DNA from: Elioraea sp.
GTDB lineage: Bacteria > Pseudomonadota > Alphaproteobacteria > Acetobacterales > Acetobacteraceae
Direction: 5' to 3'
Assembly: GCF_022842375.1 (NCBI RefSeq)
Contig: NZ_JALHPR010000012.1
Location: 1 to 64,000 of the forward strand
DNA: 64,000 nucleotides
This document shows positions 26,570 through 34,395 of this stretch, in pieces; the stretch's first letter is position 1; each line of letters begins with the position of its first letter. The position numbers were made by a program, and so were the translations under genes. The notes beneath the pieces were generated by a model that saw only the letters and a list, made by a program, of their open reading frames with translations, had not been told where the DNA came from and did not search any database.

Positions 26570-27691
26570 TCAGCCCGGGGGCGGCGTTGCCACCCGGGCC
26601 TTGGCTGAGGTGAGGCTCCGCTTCAGGTCGGATTCGAGCCCGACCAGCGTCGTCTCGGCGGCGCGGCGGCGGGCGCGGCCCTCGTCGGCGATGCGCAGCG
26701 TGTCCTCGATCGTCCCGACGAGCTGGTCGTTCGCGCGCTTCACCGCCTCGATGTCGAACACGCCACGCTCGACCTGCGTGCGGATCTCGGCGTTGGACAT
26801 GCGCAGCGCATCGGCATTGGCCGTCAGCAGCTCGTTGGAGAGGTCGGTCGCCGCCTTCAGGTCGCCGCCGGCCTCGCGGGCGCGGGCGATCGTCACGGCC
26901 AGGGTGAGCTGCTGTTTCCAGAGCGGAACGGTATTGACGATGGTGGACGTGATCTTGGAGACGAGCGCCTTGTCATTCTCCTGCACCACGCGGATGGCGG
27001 GCAGCGCCTGCATGGCCACCTGGCGGGTGAGCTTCAGGTCATGCACGCGCCGCTCGAGCTCGTCGCGCCGGCTGCGCAGGTCGCGGAGCGCCTGTGCCGC
27101 CAGCATGTCGCCACTCGTCGCCGCCTGTTCGCGCGCGGGGATCGCCACTGTGTCGAGCTGGCCGAGCGCGCGGTCGCCGGCGGCGATATGGTCGGCGAGG
27201 TCATGGAACCAGCCGAGCGTGCCGTCATAGAGGCGGTCGAGGTTCACGATGTCGCGGCGCAGCGTGTCCTTGTGCTTCTCGAGCGTGATGATGCTGTCCT
27301 CGATCTGCTTCTGCACCGTCTCGTACCGCTGCAACACCTTGACCACCGGCTTGGCGCGGCCGAGCAGGCGATCGAACAGGCTGCGCTCCTCCCCCGCATC
27401 GCCCGCGTCGAACCCACGCAGCACCGCGACCATCTCGTTCAGCGGCGCTGCCGCGGCACCCGCATCCTTGTTGCGCACGCCATCGAGCATCTCGTCGGCG
27501 ACCTTCGTCACCCGCGCCTGGGAGGAGACGCCGAAGGCGAGGATGGCATCGCTGTCGGCCTCCGCCACCGTGGCAGCGAGCGCGGTGATGCGCGCCTCGC
27601 GCTCCGGCGTCATGGCGGGCAGCGTCTCCGCGGGCGGCGGCGTCATCACGATGTCGGCCTTGGTCTCTGTCGTCGTTGTCGTCTCGGTCAT
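26570..27691 (-). CDS. telA: Toxic anion resistance protein, TelA/KlaA family
   Basis: 373-aa cytosolic protein, largely alpha-helical coiled coil. Family stretches: [93 protein letters not shown] and [18 protein letters not shown]. Named for plasmid tellurite resistance, but chromosomal members are general envelope-stress proteins of unclear mechanism. Its ATG overlaps the TGA of the upstream xpaC-like gene (ATGA), so translation is coupled. The two families are frequent partners (established), which supports both calls. Confidence 0.92.
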   Translation of the reverse strand: MTETTTTTETKADIVMTPPPAETLPAMTPEREARITALAATVAEADSDAILAFGVSSQARVTKVADEMLDGVRNKDAGAAAAPLNEMVAVLRGFDAGDAGEERSLFDRLLGRAKPVVKVLQRYETVQKQIEDSIITLEKHKDTLRRDIVNLDRLYDGTLGWFHDLADHIAAGDRALGQLDTVAIPAREQAATSGDMLAAQALRDLRSRRDELERRVHDLKLTRQVAMQALPAIRVVQENDKALVSKITSTIVNTVPLWKQQLTLAVTIARAREAGGDLKAATDLSNELLTANADALRMSNAEIRTQVERGVFDIEAVKRANDQLVGTIEDTLRIADEGRARRRAAETTLVGLESDLKRSLTSAKARVATPPPG

Positions 27692-28563
27692 CGCGGCACC
27701 TTTTCCCCGGATTGTACTGTCGACGTTCGTTCTGTCGCGTCGACCATGCCTTCCTCGCGAAGCCGCTGCTGCAGCACCGCGATGTCGACGTCGAGCGCGC
27801 GCACGTCGCTCTCCTTCAGGCTGGCGAGCTGCTGCGCGAAGGACTGTTCGAGGTCGGCAAGCAGCGTGCGGAAATTCTGCTCCAGCACGGGTGAGGCGAG
27901 GCCGCGATGCGTCTCGACGTAGCGGTTCGCCACACCTTCCGCCCCTTCGAGGGTGATGGCGAGGAAGCGTCGCGCGCGGCGAAGGTCGTTCGGGTCGCCC
28001 TCGGCCTCGGCAACGATGCGGCGGCCGAGTGCTGCGATGCGCGCGATGGCTTCCGCGAAATCGCGCTGCGGCACGACGGCGGCGGCTGCCTCGAGGCGCG
28101 TGATGCGGGCCTTGGCTTCGGCGATGACGGCCGCATCGCCCTCGAGCGGCTTCTCGGGCTCCTTCGGCGCGGGCGGCACGGGGTCGGGCCCGTAGAGGAG
28201 CCTCACGCCGGCGGCGGCGCCAAGGCCGAACAGCCCGGCGACGATGAGGGGCGAGCCGGCGGCAAGATAGGCCGCAAGCGCGGTGCCCGCGCCCACCATG
28301 ACCGCAAACCTGCTGCGGAAGCGTCGAGGCGCCGGCCTGCCCTCGGCTTCCGCCGCGAAGCCGCGGCGGGCGGCGATGGTACCGGCAACGATCACCGCCC
28401 ACGCTCCCCCAGCACCGACCAGGACGTTGAGGTTGCCGGTGGCGAGGCCGGTGATGGCGGCGCCGATCAGCGGAGCGGAGAGCACGAACAGCGACCAGCC
28501 GCGCTGGCCATGGCGAAACCGCCGGGCACGCTCCCACAAATCGTCGCTGGGGGGGGAAATCAC
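27688..28563 (-). CDS. XpaC-like (5-bromo-4-chloroindolyl phosphate hydrolysis family) membrane protein
   Basis: 291-aa protein with four N-terminal hydrophobic helices (WSLFVLSAPLIGAAITGLA, NVLVGAGGAWAVIVAGTIAA, FAVMVGAGTALAAYLAAG, LIVAGLFGLGAAAGVRLLYG) and a helical cytosolic domain with PVLEQNFRTLLADLEQSFAQQL. The XpaC name comes from an old Bacillus phenotype and the biochemical role is not known. Start GTG at 28563 has a gggagg site nine bases upstream. Longer frames read through the neighbouring gene in the wrong frame. It overlaps the next gene by 4 bp and the previous small membrane gene by 4 bp, forming a tightly coupled trio. Confidence 0.8.
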   Translation of the reverse strand: MISPPSDDLWERARRFRHGQRGWSLFVLSAPLIGAAITGLATGNLNVLVGAGGAWAVIVAGTIAARRGFAAEAEGRPAPRRFRSRFAVMVGAGTALAAYLAAGSPLIVAGLFGLGAAAGVRLLYGPDPVPPAPKEPEKPLEGDAAVIAEAKARITRLEAAAAVVPQRDFAEAIARIAALGRRIVAEAEGDPNDLRRARRFLAITLEGAEGVANRYVETHRGLASPVLEQNFRTLLADLEQSFAQQLASLKESDVRALDVDIAVLQQRLREEGMVDATERTSTVQSGEKVPR

Positions 28564-28850
28564 GAGAAGCCTCCCTGCACCATCCGCACCAGCGGAGACA
28601 CCACGCCCCAGATGGCTGCGACGAAGCCCAGGACAGACGCGAGCCCGAGCGTGGCGGCGAGCAGGATGGCGCCGGCGATGCGGTTCAGCATCGGCGGCGA
28701 TGGCGGCAGGCCTGGCGGGGGCTGGTCGCCGGGCGTCGCCGGCAGCGGTGCGGGCGGCATCGCGGGGCCCTGCTGGCGCCAGGGGTCGCGGCGCGGCCAC
28801 CAGGGTGACGGGGGGCGTGCCTGTCGCGGCGTTTGCTGATCGGTCCTCAT
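28560..28850 (-). CDS. Small Pro-rich, single-span membrane protein (96 aa)
   Basis: First about 55 residues are Pro/Arg/Gln/Trp-rich (SPWWPRRDPWRQQGP, then PPPGLPPSPP), followed by one or two hydrophobic segments (IAGAILLAATLGLASVLGFVAAIWGVV). No known family recognised. It is the first gene of the XpaC-TelA unit and overlaps the xpaC-like start by 4 bp, so it is probably a dedicated membrane partner. Start ATG at 28850 (MRTDQQ); a Met two codons upstream is possible. Neither has a clear ribosome site. Confidence 0.65.
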   Translation of the reverse strand: MRTDQQTPRQARPPSPWWPRRDPWRQQGPAMPPAPLPATPGDQPPPGLPPSPPMLNRIAGAILLAATLGLASVLGFVAAIWGVVSPLVRMVQGGFS

Positions 28851-28942
28851 TGCCATGCAGCATATAGGAAACGGCGACCCGCTTCGCAGCATCTGCGTGA
28901 CGGAGTAGCGTCCGGTGCAGAACAGCACGGGGAGGCGGCGGG

Positions 28943-29905
28943 ATGAGCGCGACGGCCAAAGGTCAGACGGGGCGGCAAGGTCGGAAGGCCATCATCACCT
29001 GCGCGGTGACAGGCTCGATCCACACCCCCTCGATGTCGCCCCACCTGCCGCTGACGCCGGACCAGATCGCGGCGGATGCGATCGCCGCGGCCGAGGCCGG
29101 TGCGGCCATCCTCCACCTCCACGCCCGTGACCCGAAGGACGGGCGGCCGACGCCGGACCCTGCCGTGTTCATGGGCTTCCTGCCGCGCATCAAGCAGGCG
29201 ACCGATGCGGTGGTGAACATCACCACCGGCGGCGGCCAGGGCATGAGCGTGGCCGACCGGCTTGCCGCCCCGCTCGCCGCGAGCCCCGAGATGTGCAGCC
29301 TCAACATGGGCTCGATGAATTTCGGGCTGTTCCCGATGCTCGCTCGCTACAAGGAGTTCGAGCACGCGTGGGAGCGGGCGCATCTTGAGAACAGCCGAGA
29401 CTTCATTTTCAGAAATACATTCAAGGACATCGAGGAGATACTTCGCACATTGGGCGAAGGTCACGGCACGCGCTTCGAGTTCGAGTGCTACGATGTCGGG
29501 CACCTCTACACGCTGGCTCATTTCCTCGATCGCAAGCTCGTCACCCCGCCGCTGTTCGTACAGACGATCTTCGGCATCCTGGGCGGCATCGGCGCGCATG
29601 CCGAGGACATGCAGCACATGAAGCGCACGGCCGATCGGCTGTTCGGCGATCAGTATCAGTGGTCGGTGCTGGCGGCAGGCGCGCGGCAGATGCCGCTCGT
29701 CACCGCAGCGGCAATCCAGGGCGGCAACGTGCGCGTCGGGCTCGAGGACAGCCTCTGGCTTGGCCCGGGAGAGCTCGCGAAAAGCAACGCCGACCAGGTG
29801 GGCAAGATCGCCCGCATCCTGCGTGAGCTCGGCATCGGCATCGCCACGCCGGCCGAAGCGCGCGAGATGCTCGCGTTGAAGGGCGGCGACAGGGTCACGT
29901 TCTGA
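28943..29905 (+). CDS. Beta-keto acid cleavage enzyme (BKACE, DUF849 family)
   Basis: 320-aa zinc enzyme of the 3-keto-5-aminohexanoate cleavage (Kce/BKACE) family, which condense a beta-keto acid with acetyl-CoA to give acetoacetate and a new acyl-CoA. Features: AIITCAVTGSIHTPSMSPHLPLTP at the N-terminus, the zinc motif AAILHLHARDPKDGRPTPD (HxH, about residues 56-58), NITTGGGQGMSVADRL, LNMGSMNFGLFP, and the C-terminal GGNVRVGLEDSLWL with the remaining ligand/acid region. The true substrate varies across the family (KAH, carnitine-derived dehydrocarnitine, others) and is not set by context here. ATG has a GGAGG site. Stands alone between divergent and downstream unrelated genes. Confidence 0.9.
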   Translation: MSATAKGQTGRQGRKAIITCAVTGSIHTPSMSPHLPLTPDQIAADAIAAAEAGAAILHLHARDPKDGRPTPDPAVFMGFLPRIKQATDAVVNITTGGGQGMSVADRLAAPLAASPEMCSLNMGSMNFGLFPMLARYKEFEHAWERAHLENSRDFIFRNTFKDIEEILRTLGEGHGTRFEFECYDVGHLYTLAHFLDRKLVTPPLFVQTIFGILGGIGAHAEDMQHMKRTADRLFGDQYQWSVLAAGARQMPLVTAAAIQGGNVRVGLEDSLWLGPGELAKSNADQVGKIARILRELGIGIATPAEAREMLALKGGDRVTF

Positions 29906-29967
29906 GCGGGGCTGTCGCGAAAGCCGGGCGAATGCGGTAGTCTGCGCGCGGAGGTTGCACGCAGACG

Positions 29968-32127
29968 ATGGCTTTCGCCCAACCCATCAGCGGTGCGCGC
30001 GTTGCCGAGGCGGGGCTCGCCCGGCCCCTGGCCGCGCTCGCGATGCTGGGTGGCGGCGTCCGGCTGCTGCTCTGGGTGCCCGTGGCGATGGGTGCGGGCA
30101 GCGTCGCCTATTTCGCCCTCGGCGCCGAGCCTGCGCGCTGGATCGGCGGGACGGTGGCGCTTGCCGCCCTTGCCGGGGCGCTCCTCTGCCGCGCCCTGCC
30201 GCTGCCGCGGCTGCTGCTCGCCATCCTCTGCGCCGCGGGCGTCGGCTTCGGCGCTGCACAGCTCCGCACCGCCACTCTCCCGCCGCTCGCCGAGGTGCCG
30301 ACGCGCGCCGTGATCGTGACCGCGACGGTGAAGGAGGTCGAGGCACTGCCCGAGGGACGCCGCGTCCGTCTCGGCGGCGCAACGATCGGTGACGCCGCGT
30401 TCGGCCGCGACATCCGGGTGAGGCTGCGTGACGGCGATGCCAGCGTGCTTGGGCCTGGCGATCGCATCCAGCTTCGCGCCCTGCTGCGCGCCCCTGCCCC
30501 GCCCGCCGTTCCTGGTGGGTTCGACTTCCAGCGCTTCGCATATTTCGATGGCCTCGGCGCCGTTGGCACCGCCCTTGGCCCCGTCACGGTGCTGGCACAG
30601 GGGGCCGAGAGCGGGGCGTCACTCTGGCTGGCCGGCGTGCGGCAGGTCGTGCTCGCGCGCGTCGGTGCTGCCGTTGCGGGCGCCGATGGGGCCGTGGCCG
30701 CAGCCCTGCTGACCGGCGCGCGTGCCGCCATCCCGACCGCCGATCTCGCCGCGATGCGCGATTCAGGGCTCGCACACCTGCTGTCGGTGTCGGGGCTGCA
30801 TGTGGCGATCGTGGCCGGCGTGGTGTTCGGAACGGTGCGGCTGCTGCTCGCGGTCACGGGCCTTGCCCTGATCGTGCACGCCAAGAAGGTCGCGGCCGTC
30901 GCGGGCATCATCGCGGCGTTCGGCTACATGCTGCTGACCGGCAGCGAGGTGCCGATGCAGCGCGCGGTGGCGATGGCGGCCCTGTTCGCGCTCGCCGTGC
31001 TGCTCGACCGCCACGGCATCGGCATGCGCGCTCTCGCACTCGCCGCGATCGTGGTGCTCGCGTTCCAGCCCGAAGCGGTGCTCGGTCCCTCGTTCCAGAT
31101 GAGCTTCGGGGCGGTGCTCGCTCTGATCGCCGCCTACGAGTTCGGCAAGCCGTGGCTCGACAGGGTGCGCGCGGCCAAGGGCCTGCCCGCACGGCTTGCG
31201 GCGGGGCTTCTCCTGCTCTGCTTCACCTCGCTCGTCGCGTCCGCAGCCACCGCGCCGTTCGCGGCCTGGCATTTCCAGCGCGTGCAGATCTACGGGATCG
31301 CTGCCAACGCGCTCGCCGTGCCGTTGACCTCCATCGTGGTGATGCCGGCGGGGCTTCTCGGGCTGCTGCTGATGCCGCTCGGGCTCGAGGGGCTGGCGCT
31401 CGTGCCGATGGGCTGGGCGGTCGGCGCGATCCTGTGGGCCGCGCGCACGGTCGCATCATGGCCAGGTGCCGCGCCGCTCACCCCCGCCATGCCGGCCTGG
31501 GGCATCCTCGCCGTCGCTGGCGGGCTGCTCACGCTGTCGCTCTGCCGCGGCCGGGCGGCGGTGCTCGGCATCGTCCCGCTCGTGCTTGGCCTCGCCAGCC
31601 CCTGGGTCGTCGCGCAGCCCGACCTGATCATGAACCCGACGGCACGGATCATCGCAATGCGCACCGACACCGGCTACGCGGCGCAGGCCGTTTCGGGGGC
31701 GAGCCGGATCGAGCGCGAGATGATCGCCGCCCGCCTCGCCGTCCCGGCACTCGACACGCTGGCGGAGGGAACGCGCGGCAACCTCACCTGCACGGCGCAA
31801 TCCTGCACCCTGCGCGGGCCTGCCGGGCAGGCGATCCTGCTGCTTCGCCCAGGTCCGCACGAGGCGCGCTGCGACGATGCCACCCTCGTCGTCGCGGCGG
31901 AACCGCTGCGCGGCCGCTGCCGGCCCTCTCCGATGATCGACCGGTTCAGCGTCTGGCGCGAGGGCGCGCACGCGGCCTGGTTCACCGCCGATGGCGGCGT
32001 GCGTGTCGTGTCGGACCGGGCGTTGCGCGGCGATCGTCCCTGGGTGGCGCCGGCGCCGCTGCCGAGTGCCGGCCGCCCCTCGCGGCTGCCCGAGGCGCGC
32101 ACGCTCGACCTGCCGGCGGAGGAGTAG
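29968..32127 (+). CDS. comEC: ComEC/Rec2 family DNA-uptake channel protein
   Basis: Inner-membrane protein (719 aa) homologous to the channel that passes transforming single-stranded DNA into the cytosol. N-terminal helices and OB-like DUF4131 region come first (about 1-200; RVRLGGATIGDAAFGRDIRVRLRDGD). Then the competence domain with its hallmark MRDSGLAHLLSVSGLHVAIVAGVVFG (about 260-285), LLTGSEVPMQRAVAMAALFALAVLLDR, FQPEAVLGPSFQMSFGAVLAL and more helices to about 540. The last 170 residues (LIMNPTARIIAM onward) look like a reduced, metal-site-poor version of the usual metallo-beta-lactamase tail. Other competence genes are absent from this window. The 83-bp repeat copy B starts 7 bp after the stop. 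Confidence 0.9.
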   Translation: MAFAQPISGARVAEAGLARPLAALAMLGGGVRLLLWVPVAMGAGSVAYFALGAEPARWIGGTVALAALAGALLCRALPLPRLLLAILCAAGVGFGAAQLRTATLPPLAEVPTRAVIVTATVKEVEALPEGRRVRLGGATIGDAAFGRDIRVRLRDGDASVLGPGDRIQLRALLRAPAPPAVPGGFDFQRFAYFDGLGAVGTALGPVTVLAQGAESGASLWLAGVRQVVLARVGAAVAGADGAVAAALLTGARAAIPTADLAAMRDSGLAHLLSVSGLHVAIVAGVVFGTVRLLLAVTGLALIVHAKKVAAVAGIIAAFGYMLLTGSEVPMQRAVAMAALFALAVLLDRHGIGMRALALAAIVVLAFQPEAVLGPSFQMSFGAVLALIAAYEFGKPWLDRVRAAKGLPARLAAGLLLLCFTSLVASAATAPFAAWHFQRVQIYGIAANALAVPLTSIVVMPAGLLGLLLMPLGLEGLALVPMGWAVGAILWAARTVASWPGAAPLTPAMPAWGILAVAGGLLTLSLCRGRAAVLGIVPLVLGLASPWVVAQPDLIMNPTARIIAMRTDTGYAAQAVSGASRIEREMIAARLAVPALDTLAEGTRGNLTCTAQSCTLRGPAGQAILLLRPGPHEARCDDATLVVAAEPLRGRCRPSPMIDRFSVWREGAHAAWFTADGGVRVVSDRALRGDRPWVAPAPLPSAGRPSRLPEARTLDLPAEE

Positions 32128-32134
32128 CGGATCG

Positions 32135-32217
32135 GATCACGGTCCAGCCATGCGTTGGCGAGCATGTCACCCGCTTACGGATCGCTTGGCGAGGAAACGT
32201 AGGCGGATATTGCTCTA
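32135..32217. repeat. 83-bp intergenic repeat, copy B
   Basis: Second copy of the element at 21256-21338; blocks gatcacggtccagcc, cttacggatcgctt and gcggatattgctcta are shared with one small indel between. It fills the 87-bp gap between convergent comEC and the leftward lipoprotein gene and supplies that gene's TAG stop. Confidence 0.8.
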
Positions 32218-33099
32218 GCCGCAGCCGTCCGGCAGCGGCGGGGCGCGGCCTTGCGCGTTCGCGACGCCGACGAGCTGGAAGAACGGCCCGACGAAGCTTC
32301 CCGCCATGTCGAGCCCGTGCGCGACGGTGAGCAGGCGCTGCCGCAGGCTCTGCGCTGACCAGCCGCCAGGCTCGCGCACGCGCCGCCGCGTCTCGCGGAT
32401 CCAGGCATGCACGAGATCGGGCGACCAGCCGGTCAGCGTCTCGACGACGATGCCCTGCCCGCCCGTGCGCTCGTCCGTGGTCGCGCCGAGCGGGGGGCCG
32501 GAGACGGTGACGATGAAGAGCCCGTCGTCGCGCACGCCTGCAGCGCCAAGGAGAAGCCGCGCGCGGTCATGATCGTACACATCGGCGAAGGCGCGTGGGG
32601 CGGCGGCGGCGGCGAGAGGCTCGCGCACCGGCAGGATCAGCAGGTTCACATCGGGCGTCGCCGCCACCTCGGCCGGCCGCGCCACGGGGCCCGGCGCCTC
32701 CGACAGTGAGACATCGAGCGCAAACCGCCACGCGCACACGGCGGCCGCGAGGGTCGGGCGAGGAACGGAGACGATGTCGGTGGCGAGGATGTAGGTGCGC
32801 AGCCGCGCCGCACCATCGGCCCGTTCGGTGGGTGGCAGCTGCACCGGCACGGTGCCACGCGCCTGGGCTTGCGCAGCGGCCGGGCTGCTGCCGCGCATGG
32901 CGATGCCGCGGAGCCGGAACGATCCAGCAATGGCGGCGAGGATGCTGTCGGCCTCCGCGTCGTGCCGCCCGGCGGCCGTGGTTTGCGGCGGGGACGGCGC
33001 TGGGGCAGGGGCAGGCGCCGGTGCCGCCTCGTCTGCCAGCGGAGGCGCCGTGCAGGCAACCAGTGCGAGGAGCCCGAGCAGCGCGACGGTGCGTCGCAT
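32215..33099 (-). CDS. Putative lipoprotein of unknown function (294 aa)
   Basis: N-terminus MRRTVALLGLLALVACTAP is a lipoprotein signal (lipobox LVAC). A Pro/Ala linker (APAPAPAPAPSPPQ) leads to a mixed domain of about 230 residues with [46 protein letters not shown] and a C-terminal helix region ending in Gly-Cys-Gly. No family recognised; probably a periplasm-facing lipoprotein. The first base of its ATG is the last base of the upstream small membrane gene's stop (TAATG), so translation is coupled. The stop lies inside the 83-bp repeat. Confidence 0.65.
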   Translation of the reverse strand: MRRTVALLGLLALVACTAPPLADEAAPAPAPAPAPSPPQTTAAGRHDAEADSILAAIAGSFRLRGIAMRGSSPAAAQAQARGTVPVQLPPTERADGAARLRTYILATDIVSVPRPTLAAAVCAWRFALDVSLSEAPGPVARPAEVAATPDVNLLILPVREPLAAAAAPRAFADVYDHDRARLLLGAAGVRDDGLFIVTVSGPPLGATTDERTGGQGIVVETLTGWSPDLVHAWIRETRRRVREPGGWSAQSLRQRLLTVAHGLDMAGSFVGPFFQLVGVANAQGRAPPLPDGCG

Positions 33100-33320
33100 T
33101 ACCCGTGTCGCCGAAGGCGCAGATACGCGGCCTGGACCAGCCACACGAGCGCGAGCCAGAAGAGTGCCAGGATCAGCAGCCGCATGGGCGAGACGAGCAG
33201 CGGATTGGGTGTCAGCACGAGGCTGAAGCAGAGTGCGGTGAGGGCCGTAAGCGCGACCGCTGCAATCACCCGCTGGTCAGCGGCGAACTTGCCGAGCGAT
33301 GCGAGAACGTCGTTGATCAC
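33099..33320 (-). CDS. Small membrane protein (73 aa)
   Basis: Two hydrophobic helices: VIAAVALTALTALCFSLVL (about residues 18-36) and MRLLILALFWLALVWLVQAAY (about 46-66), with a basic C-terminus LRLRRHG. No family recognised. Start GTG at 33320 is chosen because of the ggaggggatc ribosome site just upstream; an ATG at 33353 would add 11 residues and would bury that site inside the gene. Coupled to the lipoprotein gene through a TAATG overlap. Confidence 0.58.
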   Translation of the reverse strand: MINDVLASLGKFAADQRVIAAVALTALTALCFSLVLTPNPLLVSPMRLLILALFWLALVWLVQAAYLRLRRHG

Positions 33321-33425
33321 CCCGATCCCCTCCACGTCCGCAACGCATAGCATGGCGTGCGCGTGGTGGACCATGGGCGGGAACGATCGTCGATTGCATC
33401 GCGTGCCGTTCCTCACACGCTGTCA

Positions 33426-33451
33426 GCCGGGCGCCCATCATGGCGCCCGGC
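33426..33451 (-). terminator. Hairpin downstream of the 191-aa secreted protein gene
   Basis: Perfect 10-bp arms gccgggcgcc / ggcgcccggc around catcat. Lies 33 bp past the stop of the leftward gene ending at 33484 and ahead of the small membrane gene. Confidence 0.6.
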
Positions 33452-33483
33452 AATGGCAGGATCAGCGCTTGGTGCCTGACGTG

Positions 33484-34059
33484 TCAGCCCTTCGGGTCGA
33501 GATGGGTGATGGCGAGGTCGCGGTAGGGAAGCCGCATCCCCTCGAGATGCGTGTGCGCGGTGCGCAGCACCACGCCCGTATCGGAATCGATCCAGTAGCG
33601 CGCGGTGGCGCGGAAACCGGTCGGCCCATGCAGGCGCATCTGCCGCACCAGCATGATCGTGCGCCGCGGACCGGACGCGAGGGTGAGCATTTCCTCCCCG
33701 CCCCGCTCCCAGGTCTCGACCCAGCTGTCGGTGACGACGTGTTCGCGGATGGTCACCACCGTGCCGGGGCCGCCGGCAAGCAGCCGCGTCAGCGCCGAGC
33801 GCGCCTCGTCGAGGTCAGGCCCGATGGGGGCCCAGAAGCCGAACAGCAGGCGGCGGGTGTTCTCGCCCATGCGCACGAGGCAGAGCCCGTCCTCGACGGG
33901 ATCCTCGCCGGTGAAGACGAGGCGCATGCCATCCTCGCGGACGGCGACAGTACCGGGTGATGGGCAGGGATCGCGTTCGGCCTTGGCCGGAACCGCTAGG
34001 GCTTGTGTTGCGAGCAGCAACAGCCCGAAAATGAGGCAGTCTCGCAGGCGACGGGGCAT
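33484..34059 (-). CDS. Secreted protein of unknown function (191 aa)
   Basis: Signal peptide MPRRLRDCLIFGLLLLATQA with cleavage near AKA-E (about residue 28). The mature part is a beta-rich domain with regular alternation: GMRLVFTGEDPVEDGLCLVRMGENT, VVTIREHVVTDSWVETWERGGEEML, FRATARYWIDSDTGVVLRTAHTHLEG. This resembles a lipocalin-like or outer-membrane-lipoprotein carrier-type beta scaffold, but I cannot name a family. ATG has a gagaga ribosome site. Upstream longer frames run into non-coding sequence and are rejected. Confidence 0.68.
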   Translation of the reverse strand: MPRRLRDCLIFGLLLLATQALAVPAKAERDPCPSPGTVAVREDGMRLVFTGEDPVEDGLCLVRMGENTRRLLFGFWAPIGPDLDEARSALTRLLAGGPGTVVTIREHVVTDSWVETWERGGEEMLTLASGPRRTIMLVRQMRLHGPTGFRATARYWIDSDTGVVLRTAHTHLEGMRLPYRDLAITHLDPKG

Positions 34060-34395
34060 CGGTTCTCTCCTACTGCCAGAGACGCCCCTCCCGAATGGCC
34101 ACCTTGTCGTGGCCGATGCATCCTGCATGCCACGTGTGAATCTTGTGTGACTACCGTACGTCCGTCTGTCGGCGACGCATGTGCGCCCGCGCACGTCACG
34201 GATTGACGGTGTGGGTGGTGGCGAGGCTCCACCTGCGCCCTCACCCAACCCTCTCACCCCGCCGGGGGAGAGGGCTGTCGCTGTTCAACCGACGAAGCCC
34301 GAACTTGTTTCAAGCGCGCGAACTGCGCGCCGTGCGCCCTGGCGCGAGCCAAGCCCGCTGAGCGGGCGTCCGGCCCCTGAGAGCAAGAAAAACCG
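34060..34395. other. 336-bp gap with a CCCTCTCCC-type element and no gene
   Basis: Contains the probable promoter of the leftward 191-aa gene at its left end. At 34249-34274 it holds an imperfect palindrome, ccctctc / gagaggg around accccgccgggg, preceded by ccctcaccc; this is a fourth relative of the 16.4-kb palindromes. A further short hairpin (gcccgc / gcgggc) sits at 34353-34367. I see no supported coding sequence. Confidence 0.7.

Noticed and set aside
24361-26613. A 750-codon plus-strand open frame opposite the chemoreceptor gene
   Set aside because: Composition (HLRADL-type low complexity) is that of an antisense shadow; the minus-strand frame has all MCP motifs.
29968-32127. A natural-competence island around comEC
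   Set aside because: No other competence gene (dprA, comF, pilus) is near; comEC here is a stand-alone gene, as in many bacteria.
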